This document shows positions 11,054 to 20,915 of a stretch of DNA of 64,000 nt, one piece after another (position 1 is the first letter of the stretch; each line of letters begins with the position of its first letter). Where the stretch lies: NCBI GenBank assembly GCA_963576565.1, contig OY755038.1, positions 139,448,989 through 139,512,988 of the forward strand, in the 5' to 3' direction. Under the pieces are notes generated by a model. That model had not been told where the DNA came from. It made no database searches and worked only from the letters and a program-made list of their open reading frames with translations. The DNA comes from Aspidapion aeneum (Eukaryota > Arthropoda > Insecta > Coleoptera > Brentidae). The position numbers and the translations under genes were made by a program.

Positions 11054-11530
11054 ATGCTCGATTTGTTGTGTTTTGTTTGGCTAAATGTTGGCGGAATGGG
11101 ACAACAGGGTGCAGCCGACACGGTGAGCTTGCGAGCATATTTTTTACCATTACTGGAATATGAATGTGGTATCTGGTCCTCTCAACACAGAGGAGGGAGT
11201 TCAAAAAATGTTTTAAAAGCCATACACTATTTAAAGTTTGGGTTTTATACACAAAGAAGCTGTGATAATAACATCTTATTATTTATATTTAATAAATTAT
11301 CACCAAACCAAATACTAAAATATTGTCATAAATTGAATCAATTTAAGGTCGAAAAATATGTTTTACTTTGCTTATCCACGAACTAATCTGTTTCAAAGCT
11401 CTTCTATCTACAACTTATGCAGCTTATTTTACAAGTATGCTTCAGCTGTTGAGTCAAGAATAAGTGTTATTATAACTGATTATGAAATTTATTTGTTTGA
11501 TATTTATAATGTAACGTATTTAGTGTGTGA
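11054..11530 (+). pseudogene. LINE ORF2 C-terminal remnant (Jockey/CR1-like)
   Basis: The frame 11,054-11,386 contains FLPLLEYECGIWSSQH, the (L)EY-x(5)-W thumb motif near the end of non-LTR reverse transcriptases. A second frame from 11,358 continues with FAYPRTNLFQSSSIYNLCSL, which resembles the R-T-N-x-(F/Y)-...-S-x-x-x-(M/L)-C tail of Jockey/CR1-type ORF2 proteins. A frameshift near 11,355 joins the two regions. The RT core is absent, so this is a 5'-truncated copy. The following bases to about 11,570 probably hold its 3' end. Confidence 0.55.
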
Positions 11531-11564
11531 CGTATTTTATAGAATAGATGTTTTTCTAATGTAA

Positions 11565-12734
11565 ATAATAAATATAAGGGTATACATCCAAGCCAAGGGC
11601 CCCCAAAGAAGCCAGTCCGGGCCTGATTTGGTTCAACCAGTTTTACACATTTGAGTCAAAAATTTGTTTTTTTTTACAATGTTTAAAAAATCTAAGACTC
11701 CCTTCCCCTCCCTTTTGAAAGCTTGGGACCGCCCTGCGGTTTCTTTACCTAAAAATCATAGTTTTCGCGTCTTATTGCTTCGTTCACAAACAATGTTGTT
11801 TATTTGGTCCAACCATAAAACAAGTTAAGTGAACTTTAAAATGACGGTTTTCTTTAGGGTATGTGCATATTCTATACGCTTTTCCGCACGCTATAAACGA
11901 CGACTACAACATTATGCATCATGTTCTGAGCCTTTTATGTACGGTTTATGTGCAATTTTATTATTAAGTTAGATCCAACTTTGGAATGGAGTTTTACTAT
12001 TGGATATTTAGTTTGTACGTACTGGGTGAACATTACTTTGCTTTGCCTATTTGCTCCTAAATTTTAAATTAAAAAAAGTATATTCCTATTTCTTTTGTCG
12101 GTTACTACCTGTTATGAAATTGTCTTACTAAACAAATCCAAAATTTTAAAGTTCTTCACATTATCGTTATTAAAGTATAATTCAGATTTTTTTCACTTTA
12201 CAAAATTAAATATATTTGATTCTTGATAATATGACGAACCTGTTTACCAGAGATAACAAATATTGCCAATCAGACAAGAGTCACCTTTCGATGACAATTT
12301 CCAATTGAATTATAATTTGACGATCACCGGAACAAAATGCGCACACGGAAAAAAAGCGGACTCGAATAAAGGCGCACGTGGTAAAAGCCGCAAACGAAAA
12401 GTAGCGCACATAAAAAGAGTAAACACTGCCGATAATATACAGAATGTTACAATTTAATTCTTTATTTGAAAAATCACGTGTGCGTGAGAAAATGTATATG
12501 CCGGTATATGATCGAAGTGTACAAGAAAGAGAAAACAAAACGACGGGCAACCAATGAAGGGGTGCCTAGCCAAAGCGATGTGTGGATGGAGGGGACTGGC
12601 TATGCTTTGCATGTACTTTTGAATTGTATACCTTATCTCTCATACTTGCGATTTCTCGATGAAATAATTGCAGTGGAACACGGGGTATATTTTTGATCTA
12701 TAAAAGATTTTTTTTTTCTGGAAATGAAATTAAG
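11565..12734. other. Noncoding, nothing recognised
   Basis: A 64-codon plus-strand frame (12,263-12,457) is rich in lysine and arginine in its second half, and an overlapping 76-codon frame follows, but neither resembles a known protein and both are surrounded by stops. No repeat longer than about 20 bp was noticed. Confidence 0.35.
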
Positions 12735-13286
12735 TTTTACAAACACAACTTTTTCTGGGTATTATGCCACTAGTATGGAAAAATTATTTTAAAAAATTAT
12801 AAAAAACCACTGCGTTTCTCCTAGAAAAATAAAAATCACTAATTTGTCAGTGGCTTTCTATAAAAATAAATAGTTGCCTAGTAAAACCTAAACCACTTAT
12901 CTTTTAATTGAATTTGAATACGCTACGTTTCGATTGCCAATCTACAATCGTTTTCAAGCTTTTATTTATATTTTCTCTCAAAATCTTAAATGTTTCTTGT
13001 TCAAATCAAATCAAATATGAACAAGAAACATTTAAGATTTTGAGAGAAAATATAAATAAAAGCTGGAAAACGATTGTAGATTGGCAATCGAAACGTAGCG
13101 TATTCAAATTCAATTAAAAGATAAGTGGTTTAGGTTTTACTAGGCAACTATTTATTTTTATAGAAAGCCACTGACAAATTAGTGATTTTTATTTTTCTAG
13201 GAGAAACGCAGTGGTTTTTTATAATTTTTTAAAATAATTTTTCCTTACTAGTGGCGTAATACCCAGAAAAAGTTGTGTTTGTAAAA
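12735..13286. mobile_element. Foldback element, 269-bp arms
   Basis: 12,735-13,003 and 13,018-13,286 are reverse complements of each other, with only a few mismatches and a 14-base AT-rich loop. Outer ends read TTTTACAAACACAACTTTTT and its complement. No transposase is encoded; the small frame 12,908-13,117 merely runs through the loop. Size and structure fit a nonautonomous snap-back MITE. I could not define a target duplication. Confidence 0.9.
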
Positions 13287-13529
13287 TGAATCCGCCACAA
13301 ACATATAGATTTTATAAAATTAAGTCCTTAGAATGAGAATATTTCATGTAAAAATACTCCGTTTCTGTATTTAATTGATAATCTTAACTTTGCCCATAAA
13401 CAAAGTTGTGTATCTGAGGGGACGGCAGTGCCTCGCCAAGTTGACCTATCTAAAACTCTACTACGGAATGTGCTAAGAATCTCAAACTTTGCAAAGTCGT
13501 CGATCTTCATAGAAGTGGCAACCCCTCCA
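13287..13529. other. Spacer, nothing recognised
   Basis: AT-rich sequence between the foldback and the 141-bp array. A 60-codon minus-strand frame (13,328-13,510) has no recognisable motif. Confidence 0.35.
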
Positions 13530-14056
13530 TATTTTATGGACTTCCATTAAGTAGTGAAGGACTGATAGGAACTATGATAAAAATATAGGAAAAAATTAAA
13601 AAACCCCAAAATTATAATTTACTTGCCCTCCTATAAATGTAAAGTAATTTAAAAGTAACATTACACACTTCCAGAAACGCTAGAGAGCTGAGCGTTTGAA
13701 GGTCGATAGAAACTATTATAAAACCATAGAAAAAACTAAAACGCCCCAAAATTCTAATTTACTTCCCTACCCTATAAATGTAAAGTTATGTAAAAGTAAC
13801 ATTGCTCACTTCCAGAAACGTTAGAGAGCTGAGCTTTGGAAGGCTGATAGGAACTGTGATAAAATCATGGGAAAAAATTAAAACACCGCACAATTTTTAT
13901 TTACTCTCCTCCCCTATGAATGTAAAGTAATGTGTAAGTACCTTGCCCACTTCCAGAAACGCTAGAGAGCTAAGCTTTGGAAGACCTATAGGAACTACGA
14001 TAAAACTATAGGAAAAAATTTAAAAACACCAAAATTTTGATTTACTTCCCTCCTCT
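13530..14056. repeat. Tandem array, 141-bp unit
   Basis: Nearly four units. CACTTCCAGAAACG recurs at 13,666, 13,807 and 13,948, an exact period of 141. Each unit also has CTGATAGGAACTATGATAAA-, CACCCCAAAATT- and CTATAAATGTAAAGTAAT-like parts. Copies differ by 10-20 percent by eye, so the array is not young. Confidence 0.9.
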
Positions 14057-14097
14057 AAAGTGTCTAAATCGTCTTTTATCCCTGAACAGTAACTTTT

Positions 14098-14351
14098 TGG
14101 CTCTGGTTCGAAATAGCGCTGTTCAAAATAGCATCGTTTAAAATAGCGGTATTGTTTGAGCGCTGTTTTAGAATAGCGCGTAACAAAATAGCGCTCGACT
14201 AAATAGCGCTGTTTTAAAATAGCGCTAGTGTCAAAATAGTGCGTAATGAAATAGCGTCAGTATCAAAATAGCGTGTAACGAAATAGCGCTAGTATCAAAA
14301 AAGCGCTGGTTTAAAATAGCGCTGTGTTAAAATAGCGCTAGTAGCGAAATA
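14098..14351. repeat. AAATAGCG short-repeat array, copy 1
   Basis: Begins GGCTCTGGTTCGAAATAGCG and then repeats AAATAGCG about a dozen times at irregular 15-20-bp steps, with variants such as AAATAGCGCGTAACG. A related array with the same opening words lies at the inner end of each palindrome arm (16,712-16,905 and 17,159-17,352). Copy 1 and the arm arrays are similar but not identical. Confidence 0.85.
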
Positions 14352-14578
14352 GGGTCTCTTTCTAACATATTTTTTCAAAAAAAAACTTCCTTCGCGGGAT
14401 CCTAGCGGGTGTGAAACAAAACCGAACGGAACGGAACTGAACCGAACCGAACCGGCATCCTAGAGGTTGTGAAACCAAACCAAACTAAACCGATACTTCG
14501 ATTCGGTTAAGTTCGGTTCGGTTTAGTTTTGTTTCACACCCGCTAGGATCCCGCGAAAGAATTCAGGGAAGTTTGTTT
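14352..14578. repeat. Segment A, exact inverted partner at 16,932-17,158
   Basis: By eye all 227 bases reappear as reverse complement at 16,932-17,158 (position sums are 31,510 at both ends, so there is no net indel). Its core has its own imperfect terminal inverted repeats: TTCGCGGGATCCTAGCGGGT at the left and the complement at the right, followed on each inner side by GTGAAACAAAAC. The middle is GAACCGAACC-like. The core looks like a MITE of about 190 bp. Confidence 0.9.
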
Positions 14579-14854
14579 GGTTCATAAATGGGAAGATCCG
14601 CCATTTTAGACCCGCGAGTTTATTTATTTTTCTAAAAAAAAATGTTGAATTGTATACCAACCACCAAATACCTATTTGGAAAAGTTTCAAAAAAGTTATA
14701 ATCTAACAAATTAAGAAATATTTTATATGAAGTCAAAAAATTGTATTTAATTTTGATAAAACATTTAATACATATAAACAGAAAATATAACATTTAACTT
14801 AACCAGATTTCGTACAAATGATATTTGAAGTAAATATTCAACTGCATTAAAACA

Positions 14855-15073
14855 TTAATTTGGCTTTTTCATGATACTGAAAAGGCTTTCTATATAAATT
14901 TCTTGTTCATCAAATTCATTTTCTTTCAGGCCTTTGTTGTCTGCTGTTTTTTCAAGTAGGTAATTCCATCCATGTGTTTTTTGTTTTGTAGGATTTTTTG
15001 TAGTTTTAAACCATTCTTCACAATCATACTTTTTCGTTCTAGTGAAACTTTTATCACAGCTAAAAACTGTTAT
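14855..15073 (-). pseudogene. Coding-like stretch, left-arm copy
   Basis: Mirror image of 18,991-19,209; see that entry. On the minus strand it gives 72 codons with no internal stop, ending at TAA. I do not recognise it. Confidence 0.35.
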
Positions 15074-15326
15074 TCAAACCAATCTTGACAAATTAGCTGA
15101 AATTGTTAAAAGATGTCATAAATATCAAAAATTAATATAAATGTCAATGTAGCCAGCTCATTCGCTTCCTTGACTCAACCTTTCTTAAGGAAAGCTTTAT
15201 AAAATGAAAATGCTGAGAAATCTTTGAGGACGCCCCGCAAACGTCGGACCTTAAGGCTCGACTATAAATTCCACCCTAAATCAACTCAATATAAATATAA
15301 ATTTTATTGAAAGCGTTTGCTTTTTT

Positions 15327-15491
15327 TAGTGGCGTATTTGGAAAAAGGTTTTAGGGGGCAGTTTTGAGGGTGGGGGGGACCCCATAAGGCCGTATTTTAT
15401 GTTACTTTATATTTGTATTCATGAAATATGTGAAAAATTTCTAAAAAAACTATTAGCTTAAGGGGGGTTCCCCCCCTTATATACGTCACTG
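15327..15491. mobile_element. hAT-like MITE with 8-bp target duplication (left arm)
   Basis: 165 bp with ends TAGTGGCGTAT and ATACGTCACTG (terminal inverted repeats with two mismatches). It is flanked on both sides by the 8-bp word GCTTTTTT (15,319-15,326 and 15,492-15,499). An 8-bp duplication and CAGTGGCG-like ends are typical of the hAT superfamily. It has no coding capacity. Its exact mirror lies at 18,573-18,737, so it was present before the inverted duplication. Confidence 0.75.
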
Positions 15492-16711
15492 GCTTTTTTA
15501 ATCAATTTTGTGTTCAATTGAATCCAATATGGCGGAACGCTTGTAGCAGTCATTTTCCATTAATGGTTTTAATACGCTCTAGCCATACAGATATATTTAA
15601 GATGTACGTGCACCGAGATGACAGCAGATGACAATCCCAGTACTTAGTCCAGCAAGTGTCAGTCAAGTCACTTTTACATCATTTTAATAAATTTAAAAAT
15701 TTATTTTTTCGTTTGGTTTGTGCAAGTTATATAATAAAAATTACGAAATTAGAACACATTTTCCGACAATGTCAAGTTTGGGAAGTAAGTGTAAATTGAA
15801 AAATGTAAGTAATTCACTTAAATATCGCTGCATTTTCACTTAAACCTCGTTTCCTACAAACTTAAACCTATAGTTTAAACCATTTCTTTTCCGTTTTTTC
15901 CATTTTTTTTACGAAATCCTTGCAGATTCTTATTTGAAACCGGTTTTTTTCCATTGCAATATAACCTATGTAGTTATAATTAGTCCAAAATTCCATTAAC
16001 TTTTATGCATGCTAAAAATCTCATTAGCATTGATGAATTTTGCCTAAAATCCAATCAGCTCGTTGCAGTATCGAGTACTATTTTACCTGAAAATGTCATG
16101 CAAAACGGTTAAGCGGTTTTGGAGCTATCGCGTTACGGACAGATATAGTTACACACACACACAGATAGACATCACGACGATATTGCTACGGTAGGTCAAA
16201 ATACACCCAAATAACACATTTTCGGCGTTACCTCAAAAAAATTGTTTTCGTCGAAAACAATACTAGCCATTGCTGTGCGGGCTAGGAAGGTAAAAAAGCT
16301 TCAATGAAAAGGATGGACATTTTTTTAATATTCATTTCAGTTTTCAATTAATCTCATTACGACTATTAATAAAAAATTATTGTTGGGCAGGTTTAGAAAA
16401 AATCGCACTATACTTTATATGAATAGCAATGATTTAAACTAAACAGTTACCGTGTATACCGTTAAAATTGTACTAGTAAAAAATTATAAAAAACACTGTA
16501 TTAAACTTTTGTGGTATTAATGTTAGTTTTGTCGTTGTCTATTTTCACTTTTTAGTACTTATGTTTTACACAATAACATTAAGGCATTAATTAGTTATTT
16601 AATTAATTTGCGATATATTTCTTTAAACTTAACAATCAGTTTTTTTAATAAATAATATATTTTTTTCACTTTAAAAATAAACACTGAGACTTTTATTCCT
16701 AAAATGTTCGG

Positions 16712-16931
16712 CTCTGGTTCGAAATAGCATCTGTCAAAATAGCGAGTAATGAAATTCAAATTCAAATTCAATTTATTGGTCTTCTAACAAAATAGCGCTG
16801 TTTTAAAAATAGCGTGTAATAAAATAGCGCGTAACAAAATAGCGCCAGTATCAAAATAGCGAAATTAAAAAAAGCATCCTTAAAAACAGCAACTGTTTGA
16901 CTAAGGGGTCTCTTTCTAACATATTTTTTCA
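16712..16931. repeat. AAATAGCG array at inner end of left arm
   Basis: Starts GGCTCTGGTTCGAAATAGCA and holds about seven AAATAGCG-type words, interrupted by ATTCAAATTCAAATTCAA. It ends with GGTCTCTTTCTAACATATTT, the words that also open segment A. The mirror copy is 17,133-17,352. Confidence 0.85.
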
Positions 16932-17158
16932 AAACAAACTTCCCTGAATTCTTTCGCGGGATCCTAGCGGGTGTGAAACAAAACTAAACCGAACCGAACT
17001 TAACCGAATCGAAGTATCGGTTTAGTTTGGTTTGGTTTCACAACCTCTAGGATGCCGGTTCGGTTCGGTTCAGTTCCGTTCCGTTCGGTTTTGTTTCACA
17101 CCCGCTAGGATCCCGCGAAGGAAGTTTTTTTTTGAAAAAATATGTTAGAAAGAGACCC
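16932..17158. repeat. Segment A', centre of the palindrome
   Basis: Exact reverse complement of 14,352-14,578. It fills the 195-bp nonpalindromic spacer (16,935-17,129) between the two large arms and overlaps the arm ends by a few bases on the left and about 29 bases on the right. Confidence 0.9.
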
Positions 17159-18572
17159 CTTAGTCAAACAGTTGCTGTTTTTAAGGATGCTTTTTTTAAT
17201 TTCGCTATTTTGATACTGGCGCTATTTTGTTACGCGCTATTTTATTACACGCTATTTTTAAAACAGCGCTATTTTGTTAGAAGACCAATAAATTGAATTT
17301 GAATTTGAATTTCATTACTCGCTATTTTGACAGATGCTATTTCGAACCAGAGCCGAACATTTTAGGAATAAAAGTCTCAGTGTTTATTTTTAAAGTGAAA
17401 AAAATATATTATTTATTAAAAAAACTGATTGTTAAGTTTAAAGAAATATATCGCAAATTAATTAAATAACTAATTAATGCCTTAATGTTATTGTGTAAAA
17501 CATAAGTACTAAAAAGTGAAAATAGACAACGACAAAACTAACATTAATACCACAAAAGTTTAATACAGTGTTTTTTATAATTTTTTACTAGTACAATTTT
17601 AACGGTATACACGGTAACTGTTTAGTTTAAATCATTGCTATTCATATAAAGTATAGTGCGATTTTTTCTAAACCTGCCCAACAATAATTTTTTATTAATA
17701 GTCGTAATGAGATTAATTGAAAACTGAAATGAATATTAAAAAAATGTCCATCCTTTTCATTGAAGCTTTTTTACCTTCCTAGCCCGCACAGCAATGGCTA
17801 GTATTGTTTTCGACGAAAACAATTTTTTTGAGGTAACGCCGAAAATGTGTTATTTGGGTGTATTTTGACCTACCGTAGCAATATCGTCGTGATGTCTATC
17901 TGTGTGTGTGTGTAACTATATCTGTCCGTAACGCGATAGCTCCAAAACCGCTTAACCGTTTTGCATGACATTTTCAGGTAAAATAGTACTCGATACTGCA
18001 ACGAGCTGATTGGATTTTAGGCAAAATTCATCAATGCTAATGAGATTTTTAGCATGCATAAAAGTTAATGGAATTTTGGACTAATTATAACTACATAGGT
18101 TATATTGCAATGGAAAAAAACCGGTTTCAAATAAGAATCTGCAAGGATTTCGTAAAAAAAATGGAAAAAACGGAAAAGAAATGGTTTAAACTATAGGTTT
18201 AAGTTTGTAGGAAACGAGGTTTAAGTGAAAATGCAGCGATATTTAAGTGAATTACTTACATTTTTCAATTTACACTTACTTCCCAAACTTGACATTGTCG
18301 GAAAATGTGTTCTAATTTCGTAATTTTTATTATATAACTTGCACAAACCAAACGAAAAAATAAATTTTTAAATTTATTAAAATGATGTAAAAGTGACTTG
18401 ACTGACACTTGCTGGACTAAGTACTGGGATTGTCATCTGCTGTCATCTCGGTGCACGTACATCTTAAATATATCTGTATGGCTAGAGCGTATTAAAACCA
18501 TTAATGGAAAATGACTGCTACAAGCGTTCCGCCATATTGGATTCAATTGAACACAAAATTGATTAAAAAAGC

Positions 18573-18737
18573 CAGTGACGTATATAAGGGGGGGAACCCC
18601 CCTTAAGCTAATAGTTTTTTTAGAAATTTTTCACATATTTCATGAATACAAATATAAAGTAACATAAAATACGGCCTTATGGGGTCCCCCCCACCCTCAA
18701 AACTGCCCCCTAAAACCTTTTTCCAAATACGCCACTA
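18573..18737. mobile_element. hAT-like MITE (right arm copy)
   Basis: Mirror of 15,327-15,491 with the same flanking 8-bp word, here AAAAAAGC. See that entry. Confidence 0.75.
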
Positions 18738-18990
18738 AAAAAAGCAAACGCTTTCAATAAAATTTATATTTATATTGAGTTGATTTAGGGTGGAATTTAT
18801 AGTCGAGCCTTAAGGTCCGACGTTTGCGGGGCGTCCTCAAAGATTTCTCAGCATTTTCATTTTATAAAGCTTTCCTTAAGAAAGGTTGAGTCAAGGAAGC
18901 GAATGAGCTGGCTACATTGACATTTATATTAATTTTTGATATTTATGACATCTTTTAACAATTTCAGCTAATTTGTCAAGATTGGTTTGA

Positions 18991-19209
18991 ATAACAGTTT
19001 TTAGCTGTGATAAAAGTTTCACTAGAACGAAAAAGTATGATTGTGAAGAATGGTTTAAAACTACAAAAAATCCTACAAAACAAAAAACACATGGATGGAA
19101 TTACCTACTTGAAAAAACAGCAGACAACAAAGGCCTGAAAGAAAATGAATTTGATGAACAAGAAATTTATATAGAAAGCCTTTTCAGTATCATGAAAAAG
19201 CCAAATTAA
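18991..19209 (+). pseudogene. Unrecognised coding-like stretch
   Basis: Seventy-two codons follow an in-frame TGA (18,988-18,990) and end at TAA (19,207-19,209). The composition is protein-like for such AT-rich DNA: KYDCEEWFKTTKNP, then THGWNYLLEKTADNKG and EIYIESLFSIMKKPN. There is no ATG near its start; TTTTTAG before CTGTGATAAAAG could be a splice acceptor, so it may be a captured last exon. I do not recognise a family. The same frame exists inverted in the left arm. It may be a chance frame. Confidence 0.35.
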
Positions 19210-19439
19210 TGTTTTAATGCAGTTGAATATTTACTTCAAATATCATTTGTACGAAATCTGGTTAAGTTAAATGTTATATTTTCTGTTTATATGTATTAAA
19301 TGTTTTATCAAAATTAAATACAATTTTTTGACTTCATATAAAATATTTCTTAATTTGTTAGATTATAACTTTTTTGAAACTTTTCCAAATAGGTATTTGG
19401 TGGTTGGTATACAATTCAACATTTTTTTTTAGAAAAATA

Positions 19440-20085
19440 AATAAACTCGCGGGTCTAAAATGGCGGATCTTCCCATTTATGAACCAATGTGCATCAAATT
19501 CGGAACTATGCGATGTTTTAGGTCGCTGATTATTATTTTTAACTTAAAATAAAAAAATCAAAATGTCGGATCAAAAATGGCGGATTTTTACATTTCTGAA
19601 CCAATATGCATCAAATTCGGAACTTTAGGATGTTTCAGGTCGCTTATTATGATTTCTAACCTCAACTTAAAAAAAAATCAAAATGGCGGATAAAAAATGG
19701 CAGATTTTCCCATTTATGAACCGATTTGAGTCAAAGTCGGAACTTTGCGATCATTCAGGTCGCTGATTATTATTTTTAACTTAAACTAAAAAAATCAAAA
19801 TGGCGGATCAAAAATGACGGACTCTCCCATTTATACACCAATATGCTTCAAATTCGGAACTTTAGGGTGTTCAGGTCGCTGATTATGATTTCTAACTTAA
19901 ACTTTAAAAAAATCAAAATGGAAGGCACAATTCCTATTTATAAACTGATTTGCCTCAAACTTGAAACATCGCGGCGCTTAAGGTAACTCAATACAATTTT
20001 TGACTCAAATTTAAAAACATGAAAATGGCGGGTACAAATTGGCGGATTTTTCCATTTATGAACCGATATACATCAAACTCGGAAG
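19440..20085 (+). repeat. 125-bp tandem repeats, forward orientation
   Basis: About five diverged units. Each contains CATTTATGAACCAATATGCA, TCAAATTCGGAACTTT, CAGGTCGCTGATTAT and AAAATGGCGGATCAAAAATGG. Spacings are about 100-125 bp. The first unit is the outer end of the right palindrome arm. Confidence 0.88.
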
Positions 20086-20284
20086 TGTGTTAGTGATTTA
20101 ATAGCACCGGGGTGGCACACCGGCCTTTATCAGGCCAGCAGACATAGTTTTTAGCACAAAATATATAGCATATACTTTTAAAGCAATGCATTTTTTTAAA
20201 ACGTTTTAGTACAAAAAAAAACTGAAATTAAAAAAACAATTTAACTTTTTTTACAAAAAAATCTGGACTTTTAAAGCAAATTAT
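20086..20284. other. Spacer between opposed repeat arrays
   Basis: About 200 bases separating the forward and inverted 125-bp arrays. It is AT-rich with several poly-A/poly-T runs and no recognisable feature. Confidence 0.4.
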
Positions 20285-20830
20285 TTTGGTATATTGGTTC
20301 ATAAATGGAAAACTCCGCCATTTTTGATCCGCCATTTTGATTTATTTTTAGTATAAGTGAAAAATAATAATCAGCGACCTGAAAGATCTCAAAGTTCTGA
20401 GTTTGATGCAAATCAGTTTATAAATGGAAAAGTCACCATTTTGTATCCGCTATTTTGATTTATTTTAAGTTTAAGTTAGAAATCATAATCAGCGATCTCA
20501 AAACACCCTAGAGTTCCTAGTTTGTTGCAAATCGGTTCATAAATTGAAAAATCCACCATTTTGTATCCGCCATTTTGATTTAATTTAAGTTTAAGTTACA
20601 AATCATAATTAGGGACCTGAAACACCCCAAAGTTCCGAATTTGATGCATATTGGTTAATAAATGGGAAAGCCCGCCATTTTTCATCCGTCATTTTGATTT
20701 TTTTTAGTTTTAGTTAAAAATAATAGCGACCTGAAAGATCGTAAAGTTCCGAGTTTGATGCATATCGGTTCATAAATGGGAAAATCCGCCATTTTGGATC
20801 CGCCATTTTATTTATTTTTCTAATAAAAAA
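20285..20830 (-). repeat. 125-bp tandem repeats, inverted orientation
   Basis: Four to five units of the same family as 19,440-20,085 but reverse-complemented (GGTTCATAAATGGAAAA, CCGCCATTTTGAT, AATCATAATCAGCGACCTGA). Together the two arrays form a second, imperfect inverted structure. Confidence 0.88.
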
Positions 20831-20915
20831 AATGTTGAATTGTATACTAGTCACCAAACACCTATTTGGAAAAGTTTGAAAAACGTTATGATCAAACAAA
20901 TATATTATATGACGT
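20768..20915 (+). repeat. Diverged copy of the outer end of the palindrome arm
   Basis: GGTTCATAAATGGGAAAATC and the following 130 bases (TGTTGAATTGTATAC, ACACCTATTTGGAAAAGTTT) match the start of the left arm at 14,579-14,735, with substitutions and small gaps. The repeat family therefore had at least one further copy before the arm was duplicated. Confidence 0.8.

Larger units (their letters stand above)
14577..16934. repeat. Left arm of a 2.36-kb inverted duplication
   Basis: Every place compared pairs with the right arm 17,130-19,487 at a constant coordinate sum of 34,064 (checked at 14,580, 14,761-14,880, 15,327, 15,491, 16,903 and 16,930). The arms therefore carry no net indel and look identical. 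The outer end is a unit of the 125-bp repeat family; the inner end is an AAATAGCG array. The arm contains a hAT-like MITE and a coding-like stretch (on the minus strand here). Confidence 0.95.
17130..19487. repeat. Right arm of the 2.36-kb inverted duplication
   Basis: Reverse complement of 14,577-16,934. Beyond 19,487 the two flanks differ: here the 125-bp repeat family continues, whereas the left arm is bordered by segment A. Confidence 0.95.

Noticed and set aside
12908..13117. 69-codon plus-strand frame
   Set aside because: It spans the loop of the foldback and reads both arms; no protein similarity.
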